Shown piece by piece: positions 9,102 to 18,412 of a DNA stretch of 64,000 nucleotides. The notes under the pieces were generated by a model, which saw nothing but the letters and a program-made list of their open reading frames with translations, did no database searches and had not been told where the DNA came from. A program made the translations under genes and the position numbers. The stretch's first letter is position 1, and each line of letters begins with the position of its first letter. This stretch comes from Lachnoclostridium sp. UBA1308 (GTDB lineage: Bacteria > Bacillota > Clostridia > Lachnospirales > Lachnospiraceae), in contig DBTU01000019.1 of assembly GCA_002307215.1 (NCBI GenBank), forward strand, positions 62,001 through 126,000. The letters are read 5' to 3'.

Positions 9102-10109
9102 TCAATGCCCGCTGTATTCCACTGTTTGATTACCCCAGAAGGGGAATAATAATTTTTGATTTTCTTCTGTGTACATATTGTTTTTTGTAATCAATTCTGA
9201 ACCCGAATCTAAATTTTTATCAACTTTTTTACCCTGTGCAAGTTTTATCGCCTTTTCAATACCAAGATAGCCCATATTAAAAGATTTCTGGATAATGATT
9301 CCCTCAAAAACACCTTCTTCCAGAAGCTCAATCTCTTCGATGGAGCTATCAAAACCGATAACCTTAACCTCATCGGAATAGCCCAGTTGTTTGATTGCTC
9401 TGGCTACACCTACGGAAGAATATTCATTTAAACCTGCAATCATATTAATATCCGGATGTTCCTCCAGCAATTCAACCGTCAGGTTATACGCCTTAGTGAA
9501 TTCGGAATCGCAAAATACCACATCAATAATCCGACTGTCGTCTTCTCCTAAACCGACACGAAGTCCTTTCTCACGTTCAATTGCTGTCGAAGATGTTTTT
9601 ACATGTCCTACAATGGCAATTTTCGTATCCTCCTTTATGAAGGTTTTCATAAATTCGCCCATTTTTTTCCCGGCCAGATAATTATCCGTAGCCACGAGTG
9701 CATCCTGTATATCTTCGTCTACGGTTGAATCAATGAAAACAAGCTTGATATTATTCTTTACAATTTTTTTCGCAGTATTCGTAGTTTCAGAATAATCAGC
9801 CGGAGATAGTACTATTGCATCGGGTTTTTGCTCAATTGCCCATTCAATCAGTTCATTCTGTTTCTCATAGTCTTCTTCCGCATCAGGAGACACAAGATTT
9901 AAAACAACATTGTAATCCTTGGCAGCCATTTCAGCGCCTGCTATTAAAGCAGACCAGAACTCATTGGAAGCATCCATCGTCTTAGGGATATATATAATTC
10001 TGATCGGCTCTTTCGTTTTCAGGCTATTTGATACTGCCTTATAAACAGAAGGTATCAAAACGCATAGAAAAATGAAAAATATGATAATCAAAGCTCTATT
10101 CTTTCTCAT
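9102..10109 (-). CDS. Membrane-anchored sugar-binding sensor protein (XylFII-like)
   Basis: The 335-residue protein starts MRKNRALIIIFFIFLCVLI, with one N-terminal membrane helix and no lipobox cysteine. The rest is a type I periplasmic-binding fold: IRIIYIPKTMDASNEFWSAL, the KPDAIVLSPAD segment, VIGFDSSIEEIELLEEG and SFNMGYLGIEKA. The long open frame reaching 10277 overlaps the kinase gene; the ATG at 10109, preceded by AGGGTGAAAAC, is preferred. It overlaps the end of the kinase gene by 14 bp. In C. beijerinckii a protein of this kind, XylFII, binds D-xylose and activates the partner kinase LytS. By gene order and architecture this is the equivalent sensor subunit. Its ligand is probably the sugar imported by the adjacent transporter. 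Confidence 0.85.
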   Translation of the reverse strand: MRKNRALIIIFFIFLCVLIPSVYKAVSNSLKTKEPIRIIYIPKTMDASNEFWSALIAGAEMAAKDYNVVLNLVSPDAEEDYEKQNELIEWAIEQKPDAIVLSPADYSETTNTAKKIVKNNIKLVFIDSTVDEDIQDALVATDNYLAGKKMGEFMKTFIKEDTKIAIVGHVKTSSTAIEREKGLRVGLGEDDSRIIDVVFCDSEFTKAYNLTVELLEEHPDINMIAGLNEYSSVGVARAIKQLGYSDEVKVIGFDSSIEEIELLEEGVFEGIIIQKSFNMGYLGIEKAIKLAQGKKVDKNLDSGSELITKNNMYTEENQKLLFPFWGNQTVEYSGH

Positions 10110-11907
10110 TGTTTTCACCCTGCACCCTCTTCTTAGGAATTGTAATGATTGCTGTAGTTCCCTCCGCCGTAACACTTTCATATGAAATACCATAATTCTT
10201 GCCATAATATAATTGAAGTCTCGTCTGTACATTATAGACTCCAACTCCACTTGATTTATGCTTATGTTTATCCTCATCGAAGATATGCGCTAACACTTCT
10301 TTTGGCATACCTACGCCGTTATCAATAATTTTAATAATAATGTTACTGCCTACAGAATAACCGCGGATGCGAAGCAGGCACATGGTTTCTTTAAGCTTAA
10401 TTCCATGATAAATGGCATTTTCAATGATTGGTTGAAGTATCAGCTTCACTATCTCATATTCGTAAATATCCTTGTCCACATCAATTTCGTATTCCAGTTT
10501 ATCCTTATATCGCATTTTTTGTATCGTTAAATAACTTTTTATATAGGAAATCTCCTGCTCAATTGTCAATACCTCATTCTCATTGCTGATACTTTGCCGC
10601 AAAAGCTTTGCTAGAGATGAGGTCATAAGTACAACTTCTCTGGTCTTTTTCCCCTCTGCCATCCAGATAATCGAATCTAATGTATTATAGAGAAAATGCG
10701 GATTGATCTGTGCTTGCAGTGCCCTTAACTCACTTTTTCTCTTTTGTCTCTGTTCGTATATATTTTCATCCATTAATTTCTGAATTTCTGCCGTCATGAT
10801 GTTAAAGGACTTACTCAGACTTCCGATTTCATCTTCTGATATTACATCAATATTGGCATTATCAAAATGTCCCTTTTCCACTTCCTTCATGGAATTCTTC
10901 AGTATTTTAATCGGACGCGTAATTCTGGCAGAAACAAAGGCGGAAATCAACATTGCTGCAACAAGCAAAATCATAGTAACCACAATATATATTAACTGTG
11001 TTTTTGTCTTGTTCTTCATCAGTTCTGATTCATACACGACTCCAACAATGGTCCATCCTGTTTTACCGGAAGTTGAGATGGTATAAAGCTTACTTTCATC
11101 TCCCTCATTGGTCACAAAGTAATTGGATTTGCTATCCATAACCTCTTGAACCAGTTCTGTCTTTAAACCGCTGTATAACAACTGCTGCTGTGGATGATAT
11201 ATGATGTTGCCGTCCGGATCCAGAATAAACACATATCCCTTTTCACCCAGACTATTATTTTCACACATATCACTGATTATTTTATAATTTAAGTCAATGA
11301 AAAAGACACCATACGCATCACTGTTGTAGGAATTATTGATACATTTACCTAAGGTTATTACCCACTTGTAGTTATTCTTTATGACGTTCTGTACATGAGA
11401 GGAAGATAATGCGGTATCCATTGGATTGAGGTATGCATAGCGATACCAATTAATATCAAAAAGCGAAATATTCTCGTTTAGCTTATCCGTCCCGTCATTG
11501 ATGATATAATTCCCATTACTTGCAATTACTGCAATATTACAAATATCCTGCCTTGCTTCCAAAATCGTATTAAACTGGTCCAAAACGGCTAACCTATAAC
11601 GAACTTTCTGACTGACTGACAGGTTTTGATCAAATAAATATTCTTTTACATCTTCATTACCCGTAACTACTGCTGATATATTTTCCATTGTATCGATATA
11701 AATATCAATAGTGGCATTCACCTGTTCAATTAATTGAGTCGTATCCTCAATGGAATTCTCCAGCACTGTATTCTCCGTATAATTTAAGGAGATCAGCAAA
11801 AAAATAAATAACGAACATACAATCAATACGGAAACAAAAAACAATATGGTAATCCGAATGCTTTTGAAATTCCTTAATATTACATTCCTTCTTCTCTGTT
11901 TTTTCAA
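10096..11907 (-). CDS. Sensor histidine kinase, LytS/YesM type, middle gene of three-component system
   Basis: The protein has 603 residues. It has an N-terminal membrane helix (about 16-38), an extracellular double-Cache-like sensor (about 40-290, with GYVFILDPDGNIIYHP and the SGKTGWTIVGVV ending), a second helix (about 292-318) and a HAMP domain. The His_kinase motif is QINPHFLYNTL with His404. The ATPase domain has LQPIIENAIYHGI and IIDNGVGMP. The start codon is TTG at 11907, with AGAGGT about nine bases upstream, 6 bp after the regulator stop. It is expected to read the state of the membrane-anchored sugar-binding protein encoded next and to phosphorylate the regulator encoded before it. 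Confidence 0.93.
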   Translation of the reverse strand: MKKQRRRNVILRNFKSIRITILFFVSVLIVCSLFIFLLISLNYTENTVLENSIEDTTQLIEQVNATIDIYIDTMENISAVVTGNEDVKEYLFDQNLSVSQKVRYRLAVLDQFNTILEARQDICNIAVIASNGNYIINDGTDKLNENISLFDINWYRYAYLNPMDTALSSSHVQNVIKNNYKWVITLGKCINNSYNSDAYGVFFIDLNYKIISDMCENNSLGEKGYVFILDPDGNIIYHPQQQLLYSGLKTELVQEVMDSKSNYFVTNEGDESKLYTISTSGKTGWTIVGVVYESELMKNKTKTQLIYIVVTMILLVAAMLISAFVSARITRPIKILKNSMKEVEKGHFDNANIDVISEDEIGSLSKSFNIMTAEIQKLMDENIYEQRQKRKSELRALQAQINPHFLYNTLDSIIWMAEGKKTREVVLMTSSLAKLLRQSISNENEVLTIEQEISYIKSYLTIQKMRYKDKLEYEIDVDKDIYEYEIVKLILQPIIENAIYHGIKLKETMCLLRIRGYSVGSNIIIKIIDNGVGMPKEVLAHIFDEDKHKHKSSGVGVYNVQTRLQLYYGKNYGISYESVTAEGTTAIITIPKKRVQGENNEKE

Positions 11908-11913
11908 AACTGA

Positions 11914-13536
11914 TTACCTCTTTTCCTTAGCGTAATCCGACGGAGTCTTTCCTGTCATCTTTTTGAATGCAATACTAAAATAGTGTGGATCACTAAAACC
12001 CACTTTTTCGGCAATCTCGTAGTTTTTTAGATCCGTGTTTTCCAATAGTTCTTTTGCCTTCTGCATTCTGATACGGGTAAGAGCTTCCATAAAGGTTTCT
12101 CCCGTGATATGTTTAAAAATGGTACTAAATCTACTTGCACTTATACTGAGATAAGAGCAGATTGAATTTAGATTCAGCTCCGCATCAGCATAGTTCTTCT
12201 CGATATAATCCTTGGCTAATAGTGCTTGCTTTTTCCCGCCGATATTTTTTTGCATTACCAGTTCATCTGCCACCTGATAGCAGTTTTTCTTAATCATTTC
12301 CATCACATTACACAGTGTTTTTGCTTTCGCAATCGCAGAAATCAATTGATTTCTCATTAAATAAAGATTACTTTTATCCAGTTCAGAATCCTTTAGTGTT
12401 TTATTAACAGATATCATGATCTGCTGAAGATATAGATCACTTCTGTTCTTATCTGCAAATGAATATTTTATGGCATCCTGAATCTTTGTTAAAACATCAT
12501 CAATACCATGCTTATCATTCATCTTGATGGCTAATATTAACGGATCTATCTTATCTTCCAACAATAAATCATCCTTTTGAAGCATCCGAATCTGAAGAAT
12601 ATCCTCCATATCAATGATGCTGCTTTCTCCAAACAGATATTGATATTCTAAGGAATCTTCTGCCTCTTGATAAGATTTATGAATATCTTCCAAACATGTT
12701 ACATATCTTCCAATACCTATGGTAGTCCCAATTTTCATATATTTCATAATGTTACAATTCAATTTCTTACAAATACTTTTTATTTCTAATTCAAATGTTT
12801 TCGGTTTATTCGTTTGAAACAAAACAGACACTCTGTTATCATTTCCGATACTTGCATGTCCTGCCTGATATTGCTCTAATATCTCATCACTGATATTGTA
12901 AACAGCAAAGGTCATTAACGAGCTCTGCTGCCTTCTATATTCATCCGTTTTATACATCTCCGAACAAAGATCAATCTCCACGATAGCTACCCTGTAATAC
13001 GTTGCATCCAGCACTATATTATGCTCCAGCAGGTCTTTGTTGCTTTCCTCCGCTGTTTTATTTCCCCTTATCAAGTCCTCTAATACTTTCGATTTAATAA
13101 ATAACTTATTCTTGTAATATGCTTCATTTAGCTTGCCGATTTTATTGGCTTCCTCTTTCTTCTTATCCATCTTACCTTTGAGGTTTGTCAATACTTCCGA
13201 TAATTCAAACGCAGTCACCGGCTTAAGAAGATATTCCTCAACATTATACTTGATTGCCTTTTTTGCATATTCAAAATCATCATACCCGCTGAAAATGATA
13301 ATATTTATTTGATTATAAGATTTATATATAAATTCACTTAATTGCATACCATCCACAAAGGGCATACAAATATCTGTCAGAACAACGTCAACTGAATTCT
13401 TCTCCAAAAAATCAATTGCTTCCTTTCCATTCTGACAGTTCCCCGCAAGTTCATATCCCAATTCATTCCATCGAATATTTTCGCTAACAGCTTCTCGTAC
13501 AAGTACTTCATCATCAACTAATAATACCCGGTACAT
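11914..13536 (-). CDS. Response regulator, YesN type (receiver, long linker, AraC HTH)
   Basis: The protein has 540 residues. The receiver (1-125) has DDE near the start, Asp55 in VVLTDICMPFVDG, IIFSGYDDF and LLKPV. A 300-residue central region with little recognisable motif follows. The AraC-type helix-turn-helix domain (about 440-540) reads ICSYLSISASRFSTIF and ends FSDPHYFSIAFKKMTGKTPSDY. It is the first gene of the three-gene sensor operon and probably activates the importer operon at 3991-8819. The promoter candidate at 13580-13608 lies 45 bp upstream and contains a palindrome. Confidence 0.93.
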   Translation of the reverse strand: MYRVLLVDDEVLVREAVSENIRWNELGYELAGNCQNGKEAIDFLEKNSVDVVLTDICMPFVDGMQLSEFIYKSYNQINIIIFSGYDDFEYAKKAIKYNVEEYLLKPVTAFELSEVLTNLKGKMDKKKEEANKIGKLNEAYYKNKLFIKSKVLEDLIRGNKTAEESNKDLLEHNIVLDATYYRVAIVEIDLCSEMYKTDEYRRQQSSLMTFAVYNISDEILEQYQAGHASIGNDNRVSVLFQTNKPKTFELEIKSICKKLNCNIMKYMKIGTTIGIGRYVTCLEDIHKSYQEAEDSLEYQYLFGESSIIDMEDILQIRMLQKDDLLLEDKIDPLILAIKMNDKHGIDDVLTKIQDAIKYSFADKNRSDLYLQQIMISVNKTLKDSELDKSNLYLMRNQLISAIAKAKTLCNVMEMIKKNCYQVADELVMQKNIGGKKQALLAKDYIEKNYADAELNLNSICSYLSISASRFSTIFKHITGETFMEALTRIRMQKAKELLENTDLKNYEIAEKVGFSDPHYFSIAFKKMTGKTPSDYAKEKR

Positions 13537-13563
13537 GCTATCTCTCCCATAATTTCAATAAAT

Positions 13564-13608
13564 AATAGGGTACTATTTTATCATATAGTACCCTATTACC
13601 TTTGTCTA
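13564..13608 (-). promoter_or_regulatory. Promoter of the sensor operon overlapped by a 12 bp palindrome
   Basis: On the minus strand TAGACA (13603-13608), a 17 bp spacer and TATGAT (13580-13585) form a sigma-A type promoter 45 bp before the regulator start. A perfect inverted repeat (AATAGGGTACTA at 13564-13575, complement at 13586-13597) has the -10 box in its loop. The palindrome could be an operator, or the terminator of the preceding aldo-keto reductase operon, which ends at 13622; it may serve both. Confidence 0.5.
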
Positions 13609-13621
13609 TTTTTCTCTTAAA

Positions 13622-14635
13622 TTATTTCGTTATTGTTCCATCCAAATCCCAAAGATCTTCCCAGTCCTTAGCACCTTCCCATAAGAATACCTGTCCTTTA
13701 ATTAAACGGTTGTTTTTATCGATGGATTTGAGCACGGCCATTTCTTCATCGGTTAACAAATCTTCTGTCGTACATTTTAAATTACTTACATATTCCATTT
13801 CATAAACCGAAAACGGAATTGGAACCTGTCCCCTTTGTACTGCCCATTTAATGCAGATAACTGCAGGATGTACATTATGAGCTTTTGCAATTTCTACTAA
13901 TTCCGGAACCTGAATGTCTGCAATATCTTCTGCTGTCTTGTCGCGGTCCGGTCTGGTAGGAGAACCGATCGGGCAGAATCCGATTGGCTGAATACCATTC
14001 GCTATACAGTAATCGTATAACTCAGGCTGCTGGAAGCAGGGATGTAATTCCATTTCTATCGCTACCGGCTTGATTTTGCAAAGAGGAAGAACTGCCTTAA
14101 GTTTCGGAATAGTCATGTTAGACATACCGATGAATTTAACGAGTCCCATCTCCACTAATCTTTCACACTGTTTCCAGGTCTTCATAAATTCATCAACACT
14201 GAATGGCGTGGAATCAGGATTACGGGAATCGCCATCACAGCCCGGTGCATGATAATTAGCAAAAGGCCAATGAACAAAGAAGAGATCAATTTGATCTAAA
14301 CGTAGATCCTTTAGGCTCTTAGCACAGGATACTAAAACATCTCCCTGTCCGTGCATATTGTTCCAAACCTTTGTTGTTATGAAAAGTTCTTCTCTTTTTA
14401 CGGTTCCCTTATCAAAGGCAGCCTTAAATACTTCACCGATCTGATCTTCATTTCCATAAACTGCAGCACAGTCAAACAAACGATAGCCTGATTCAATTGC
14501 ACCTGCAACTGCTGCCGAAACCTGATCCGGTGTAAAACGGTCGGAACCAAAGGTTCCCATTCCGATACCGGGCATAGTATCACCTGTATATAGTTTTCTT
14601 TGCGGAACTGATTTTGGATCAATAAATGTTGTCAT
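13622..14635 (-). CDS. Aldo-keto reductase
   Basis: The 337-residue protein has the NADPH-dependent AKR fold. The catalytic tetrad is visible: Asp55 and Tyr60 in DCAAVYGNED, Lys89 in FITTKVW and His122 in FFVHWP. Later segments GLVKFIGMSN and AIEMELHPCFQQPEL are typical of the family, which interconverts aldehydes/aldoses and alcohols/alditols. It is the last gene of the LacI-controlled operon, 23 bp after the sugar kinase. In this context it may reduce an aldose to the polyol that the GatD-like enzyme then oxidises to a ketose, a route that avoids an isomerase. That assignment is inference; the substrate is not fixed by sequence. Confidence 0.88.
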   Translation of the reverse strand: MTTFIDPKSVPQRKLYTGDTMPGIGMGTFGSDRFTPDQVSAAVAGAIESGYRLFDCAAVYGNEDQIGEVFKAAFDKGTVKREELFITTKVWNNMHGQGDVLVSCAKSLKDLRLDQIDLFFVHWPFANYHAPGCDGDSRNPDSTPFSVDEFMKTWKQCERLVEMGLVKFIGMSNMTIPKLKAVLPLCKIKPVAIEMELHPCFQQPELYDYCIANGIQPIGFCPIGSPTRPDRDKTAEDIADIQVPELVEIAKAHNVHPAVICIKWAVQRGQVPIPFSVYEMEYVSNLKCTTEDLLTDEEMAVLKSIDKNNRLIKGQVFLWEGAKDWEDLWDLDGTITK

Positions 14636-14658
14636 TTTGTATTCTCCTTTTATGATTT

Positions 14659-15591
14659 TTATATGATTTTTTCTACTATGACCTGGGGTAATATCTCCTG
14701 CATATCCTTATTTACAAAAAATCCGGTCTCCATGCGAAGCGCATTTGCTGCAGAAACAGCACTGGCAAGCTTAATGGTATCTGTCATTGACATGCCGCGC
14801 GCAAAGCCTACGGCAAAGCCGGCAATCATAGAATCTCCACAGCCCACTGTATTAACTGCGTCGATCTTTGGTACAAAAGCACGGTAAACACCTTCTTCAC
14901 AGGCAATCAGTGAACCCTCGGCACCACAAGATATTGCCACTACCTCGATTCCTGATTTTTGAAGCTTAACAGCTGCTTTTATCAAATCCTCTTGACTGTT
15001 CATCTCTTCCTTCGTCAGCATTTTGATCTCATCCATATTGGGTTTAATCATAGTAGGCTTTGCTTCCAGTGCTTCCTCAAGTAATTTACCGCTGGTATCT
15101 AATATCACCTTCTTGTTATGCTGCTTGGCAAGGGTAATCATGTCTTTATATAGATGGCTGTCCACGCCCTTTGGTACACTCCCTGAGATCGCAACAACAG
15201 AGCATTTATCCAGGAGTTTTATATATTTCTTTAATAACTCTTCCTTATTCGCATCTGTTACAAATACACCGGGCTCCAGGAATTCTGTCTGTGTATGATT
15301 CGCTTCATCGAAGATGTTGATACAGGATCTGCTTTCACCGCTGATATGCACGAATTCACTGATAACCTTCTGTCCTTGCAGTGCTTCTACGATATAATTT
15401 CCAGCATGCCCTCCAACAAATCCGGTCGCAATTACTTCCTCACCTATAATTGATGCAACCCTTGCAACATTCAGTCCTTTTCCTCCGGCGGAAGAGCTGC
15501 ATTCCTTCACCCGGTTTACACCGCCGGGTATAAAATTCTCTACGACATATCTTTTGTCAATCGCCGCATTCAGCGTTACTGTTAAAATCAT
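14659..15591 (-). CDS. PfkB-family sugar-phosphate kinase (1-phosphofructokinase / tagatose-6-phosphate kinase type)
   Basis: The 310-residue protein has the FruK/LacC subgroup hallmarks: the start ILTVTLNAAIDK, the N-terminal signature SSAGGKGLNVARV, KPNMDEI in the middle and the C-terminal NTVGCGDSMIAGF with catalytic Asp253. These kinases add a second phosphate to a ketohexose phosphate to give a 1,6-bisphosphate. In this operon the product would feed the class II aldolase at 19471. Whether the substrate is a 1-phosphate or a 6-phosphate ester depends on the FGGY kinase and dehydrogenase and cannot be told here. It is 139 bp downstream of the dehydrogenase, with paired palindromes in the gap. 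Confidence 0.9.
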   Translation of the reverse strand: MILTVTLNAAIDKRYVVENFIPGGVNRVKECSSSAGGKGLNVARVASIIGEEVIATGFVGGHAGNYIVEALQGQKVISEFVHISGESRSCINIFDEANHTQTEFLEPGVFVTDANKEELLKKYIKLLDKCSVVAISGSVPKGVDSHLYKDMITLAKQHNKKVILDTSGKLLEEALEAKPTMIKPNMDEIKMLTKEEMNSQEDLIKAAVKLQKSGIEVVAISCGAEGSLIACEEGVYRAFVPKIDAVNTVGCGDSMIAGFAVGFARGMSMTDTIKLASAVSAANALRMETGFFVNKDMQEILPQVIVEKII

Positions 15592-15640
15592 ATGTGTTAT
15601 CTATTCCTTTCTCATAGTCTCGCAAAATCATGCGGGCTCA

Positions 15641-15705
15641 ATGCGAATTATAAATCAAATTCGCATGAAAAGAACTCCAAAATGAATTCCATAGGAAATT
15701 CATTT
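15641..15705. repeat. Two tandem REP-like palindromes in the operon
   Basis: Two adjacent hairpins each have a 9 bp perfect stem and an 8 nt loop: ATGCGAATT/AATTCGCAT (15641-15649, 15658-15666) and AAATGAATT/AATTCATTT (15680-15688, 15697-15705). They lie in the 139 bp gap between the dehydrogenase and sugar-kinase genes and lack a T-run. RNA processing or mRNA stabilisation is more likely than termination. Confidence 0.5.
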
Positions 15706-15730
15706 AGAACTTCTTCTGGGAATTGTTACA

Positions 15731-16780
15731 TTAATCTTTATTAACAAGCAGTATCTTACCGTTTACGGCACCCGGTACCTTAAATAATTGGAAGGCTTCC
15801 TGTGCCTGACTCATAGGGAAGCTCTTTGCAATTAAGCCCTGGTCAAATTTTAATTGACCGGTTGCATAATAATGCGCGGTCAGCTCCCATTCCTTACCCG
15901 GGAACGGAGCACTATAAGACATCCAAGAACCGGTTAGCTTAAATTCCTTGCGGTTCATATTTTCCCACAATTTTTGGCTGAATTCCAATTTAACATGAGG
16001 CGTTCCGATAAAACAAACATGAGATTTATTTGCTGCTAATTCAAAGGCCATATACATCGTCGGTGCAGCTCCCGCTGTCTCATATACAAAGTCGTAACCT
16101 TTCCCGTCGGTATACTCCATCGCTTTTTCCAGGAAGCCCTCTTCTTTTGTATTTACCACTTCATCGGCACCGAGTCTTTTTGCAAGTGCCAATCTTTCAT
16201 TATTGATGTCAAATACCACTACCTTCTTGGAGCCATAGATTTTTGCCCACTGCATGGTGAATAATCCGATGGTTCCTCCGCCAAGTATTGCTACACATTT
16301 GCCACCTTCATAATCATTTTGTAAAAGTCCGTGAAGTGCTACCGTTGAAGGTTCAAACATAGCTCCCTGTTCATAGGAAACGCTTTTATCAAATACCACA
16401 GCATTACGTTCCGGTATTACAACATAATCCGCGTTACTTCCCTGCTCCCTGGAACCAATAAAGCTATAATGCTTGCACAAGGAATAATTCCCGTTCTGAC
16501 AGTCATCACAGGTAAGGCACGGCAGTAACGGTGCACCGGATACTCTGTCGCCGATCTTAACCTTAGTAACACCTTCTCCGATTTCTACTACATCTCCGGA
16601 AAACTCATGTCCTAAAACAATAGGATAAAAATGAACACCGTTTTCCAATACTCTTGGAATATCAGATCCGCAGATTCCGGAAACTTTAACTCTGATCTTA
16701 ACCGTACCGGGCAATGTTTCCGGCTCTTTATAATCCTGATAACGTACATCTTCATTTGCACAAACTACTGCTGCTTTCAT
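15731..16780 (-). CDS. Zinc-dependent polyol dehydrogenase, GatD-like
   Basis: The 349-residue MDR-family protein has catalytic zinc ligands Cys37 (ICGSD) and His58-Glu59 (LGHEFSGD). The structural zinc site is Cys88, Cys91, Cys94 and Cys102, and the Rossmann motif is GGGTIGLFTMQWAK. The resemblance to E. coli galactitol-1-phosphate 5-dehydrogenase is unusually specific: SDIPRVLENGVHFYPIVLGH, FIGSREQG and GSWMSYSAPFPGKEWE all have close GatD counterparts. It oxidises a hexitol, or its phosphate, to a ketose. No PTS is present here, so the natural substrate may be a free polyol. It starts 5 bp after the FGGY kinase stop and is co-translated with it. Confidence 0.87.
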   Translation of the reverse strand: MKAAVVCANEDVRYQDYKEPETLPGTVKIRVKVSGICGSDIPRVLENGVHFYPIVLGHEFSGDVVEIGEGVTKVKIGDRVSGAPLLPCLTCDDCQNGNYSLCKHYSFIGSREQGSNADYVVIPERNAVVFDKSVSYEQGAMFEPSTVALHGLLQNDYEGGKCVAILGGGTIGLFTMQWAKIYGSKKVVVFDINNERLALAKRLGADEVVNTKEEGFLEKAMEYTDGKGYDFVYETAGAAPTMYMAFELAANKSHVCFIGTPHVKLEFSQKLWENMNRKEFKLTGSWMSYSAPFPGKEWELTAHYYATGQLKFDQGLIAKSFPMSQAQEAFQLFKVPGAVNGKILLVNKD

Positions 16781-16785
16781 TCGCC

Positions 16786-18297
16786 TTATCTCTCCTTCAT
16801 GGTGTTTTTTAGATTTTCATAAAGCTCTAAATATGTTTTATAATTTTCCTCATATACTGCATGATTATCCATATTCGGCTCATGGTACCTTCTAACCTTA
16901 ACTGTCGTCTCAACCGCTTCTTCAAAGTCGCGATACATTCCGACGCCGACACCGGCAAGAATCACTGCTCCAAGAGTCGTTGCCGTATCGGAAGACGGAA
17001 CCGCGATTGGCTTACCTGTAACGTCTGATTTAATCTGTGTCCACAACAGTGAATTAGCTGCTCCACCCATAGCCCTGAGAATACCTACCTGAGCTCCCGC
17101 AGATGCCGCAATCTCCAGATTATGCTTGAGTGAATAAGCGACTCCTTCTAACGCGGCTCTTACAAAATGTCCTTTTGTCTTACTGTAATCGAGTCCGTAA
17201 TAGACTCCCTTTGCATGGACATCCCAGATTGGTGATCGTTCTCCTGCCATATAGGGTAAAAAGACTACTCCATCACTGCCGGGATTGACCTTTTCCGCTA
17301 AATCATCCAAAAGTGTCATGGAGGATTTTCCGGTTCGTTTTCCTTCTTCTCTCTCAAAGTCGGCAAACTCTTTTTCAAACCACCGCATTACGCCGCCACC
17401 GCCGGTACTTCCACCCTGAAGAAGCCATAAATCCGGTACCACATGATAGCTAAGTATGAGTCTCGGATCAGCACTGTATTCCTTCAGACAGATACTCATT
17501 CCTCCGGCTTGACCGCCCTGTTCCTGTGTCTCATACGGATGTATTACTCCTGCTCCGAGTGTCCCGCAAGCTGCATCCAAACCTCCTGCAACCACCGGAG
17601 TCCCGACTGCCAGACCGCTGAGCCTTGCCGCCTCTTCTGTTACGAAGCCCACCACCTGATGGCAGTCATAGATGTCCGGAAGAAAATGAAACGGAATTCC
17701 AAGACGTTTACACATCTCTTCATTCCAGGTTCCGGTATGCATGTCAAAGCAATGCAGCCCATAACCCTGGGATTTATCCTGACTCAGTACTCCGGTCAGA
17801 CGATAGACAATAAAACTATTTGATTGCAATATCTTATCAATATTTTTATAAACCTCAGGCATATTTTCCTGATACCATATAATCTTTGCTGTTGTATAAG
17901 CAGCCTGAAGAGAATTACCTGCCAGCTCAAAGACCTCAGCTTCTCCGATTTCCTGATTCAATCGTTTACAGATAGCATCCGCTCTGGTATCCATCCATAT
18001 CGGTGTATTCGTTAGAACCTGTCCATCCTTATCCACTGCTATGGCGGACCAGCTCTGTCCATCCACTCCGATGCCTGCGATATCGTCTTTATCAACACCT
18101 GCTTTTAAAAGAGTGGTCTTTATAGTCTTATAAATAGCTTCCCACCACTCCTGCGGATTTTGTTCCGCATAACCCGGTTTCGGATAATATACTTTGTAAT
18201 CTCCATTACCACTGGCGATTACTTCGCCCTCTCGGTTAAAAATGGCTACCTTGCAGGCACTTGTTCCAATATCAATTCCAAGTAAGTACTTTTTCAC
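16786..18297 (-). CDS. FGGY-family carbohydrate kinase, xylulokinase type
   Basis: The 503-residue protein has an N-terminal ATPase-like domain LGIDIGTSACKVAIF, the substrate segment GIGVDGQSWSAIAVD with IWMDTRAD, the catalytic region VVAGGLDAACGTLGAG, and the C-terminal FGGY signature around RAMGGAANSLLWTQI. It resembles XylB. It phosphorylates a ketose, either D-xylulose or, given the neighbours, a ketohexose at C1 or C6. It is preceded by a 115 bp gap after the LacI gene that holds a weak operator-like site, and followed closely by the GatD-like dehydrogenase. Confidence 0.88.
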   Translation of the reverse strand: MKKYLLGIDIGTSACKVAIFNREGEVIASGNGDYKVYYPKPGYAEQNPQEWWEAIYKTIKTTLLKAGVDKDDIAGIGVDGQSWSAIAVDKDGQVLTNTPIWMDTRADAICKRLNQEIGEAEVFELAGNSLQAAYTTAKIIWYQENMPEVYKNIDKILQSNSFIVYRLTGVLSQDKSQGYGLHCFDMHTGTWNEEMCKRLGIPFHFLPDIYDCHQVVGFVTEEAARLSGLAVGTPVVAGGLDAACGTLGAGVIHPYETQEQGGQAGGMSICLKEYSADPRLILSYHVVPDLWLLQGGSTGGGGVMRWFEKEFADFEREEGKRTGKSSMTLLDDLAEKVNPGSDGVVFLPYMAGERSPIWDVHAKGVYYGLDYSKTKGHFVRAALEGVAYSLKHNLEIAASAGAQVGILRAMGGAANSLLWTQIKSDVTGKPIAVPSSDTATTLGAVILAGVGVGMYRDFEEAVETTVKVRRYHEPNMDNHAVYEENYKTYLELYENLKNTMKER

Positions 18298-18360
18298 TCT
18301 ATCCCTCCCATGCCCCTCGCGCTATTACGAGTCAGCTCCTATTGGCACCTTCTACTGGGC

Positions 18361-18370
18361 GTAACGTTTC
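18361..18370. promoter_or_regulatory. Possible weak LacI operator upstream of the FGGY kinase
   Basis: GTAACGTTTC differs at one base from the perfect GAAACGTTTC palindrome found twice elsewhere in this regulon. It lies 64 bp before the kinase start. It could be a second internal control point or chance. Confidence 0.25.
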
Positions 18371-18412
18371 GCTTATAAAGAAATAAATCGACCTTGTTGT
18401 ATCCCAAAGCCT

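Noticed and set aside
17443..17823. Plus-strand ORF inside the FGGY kinase gene
   Set aside because: It is the shadow of a well-conserved kinase gene on the other strand, without ribosome site or family features.
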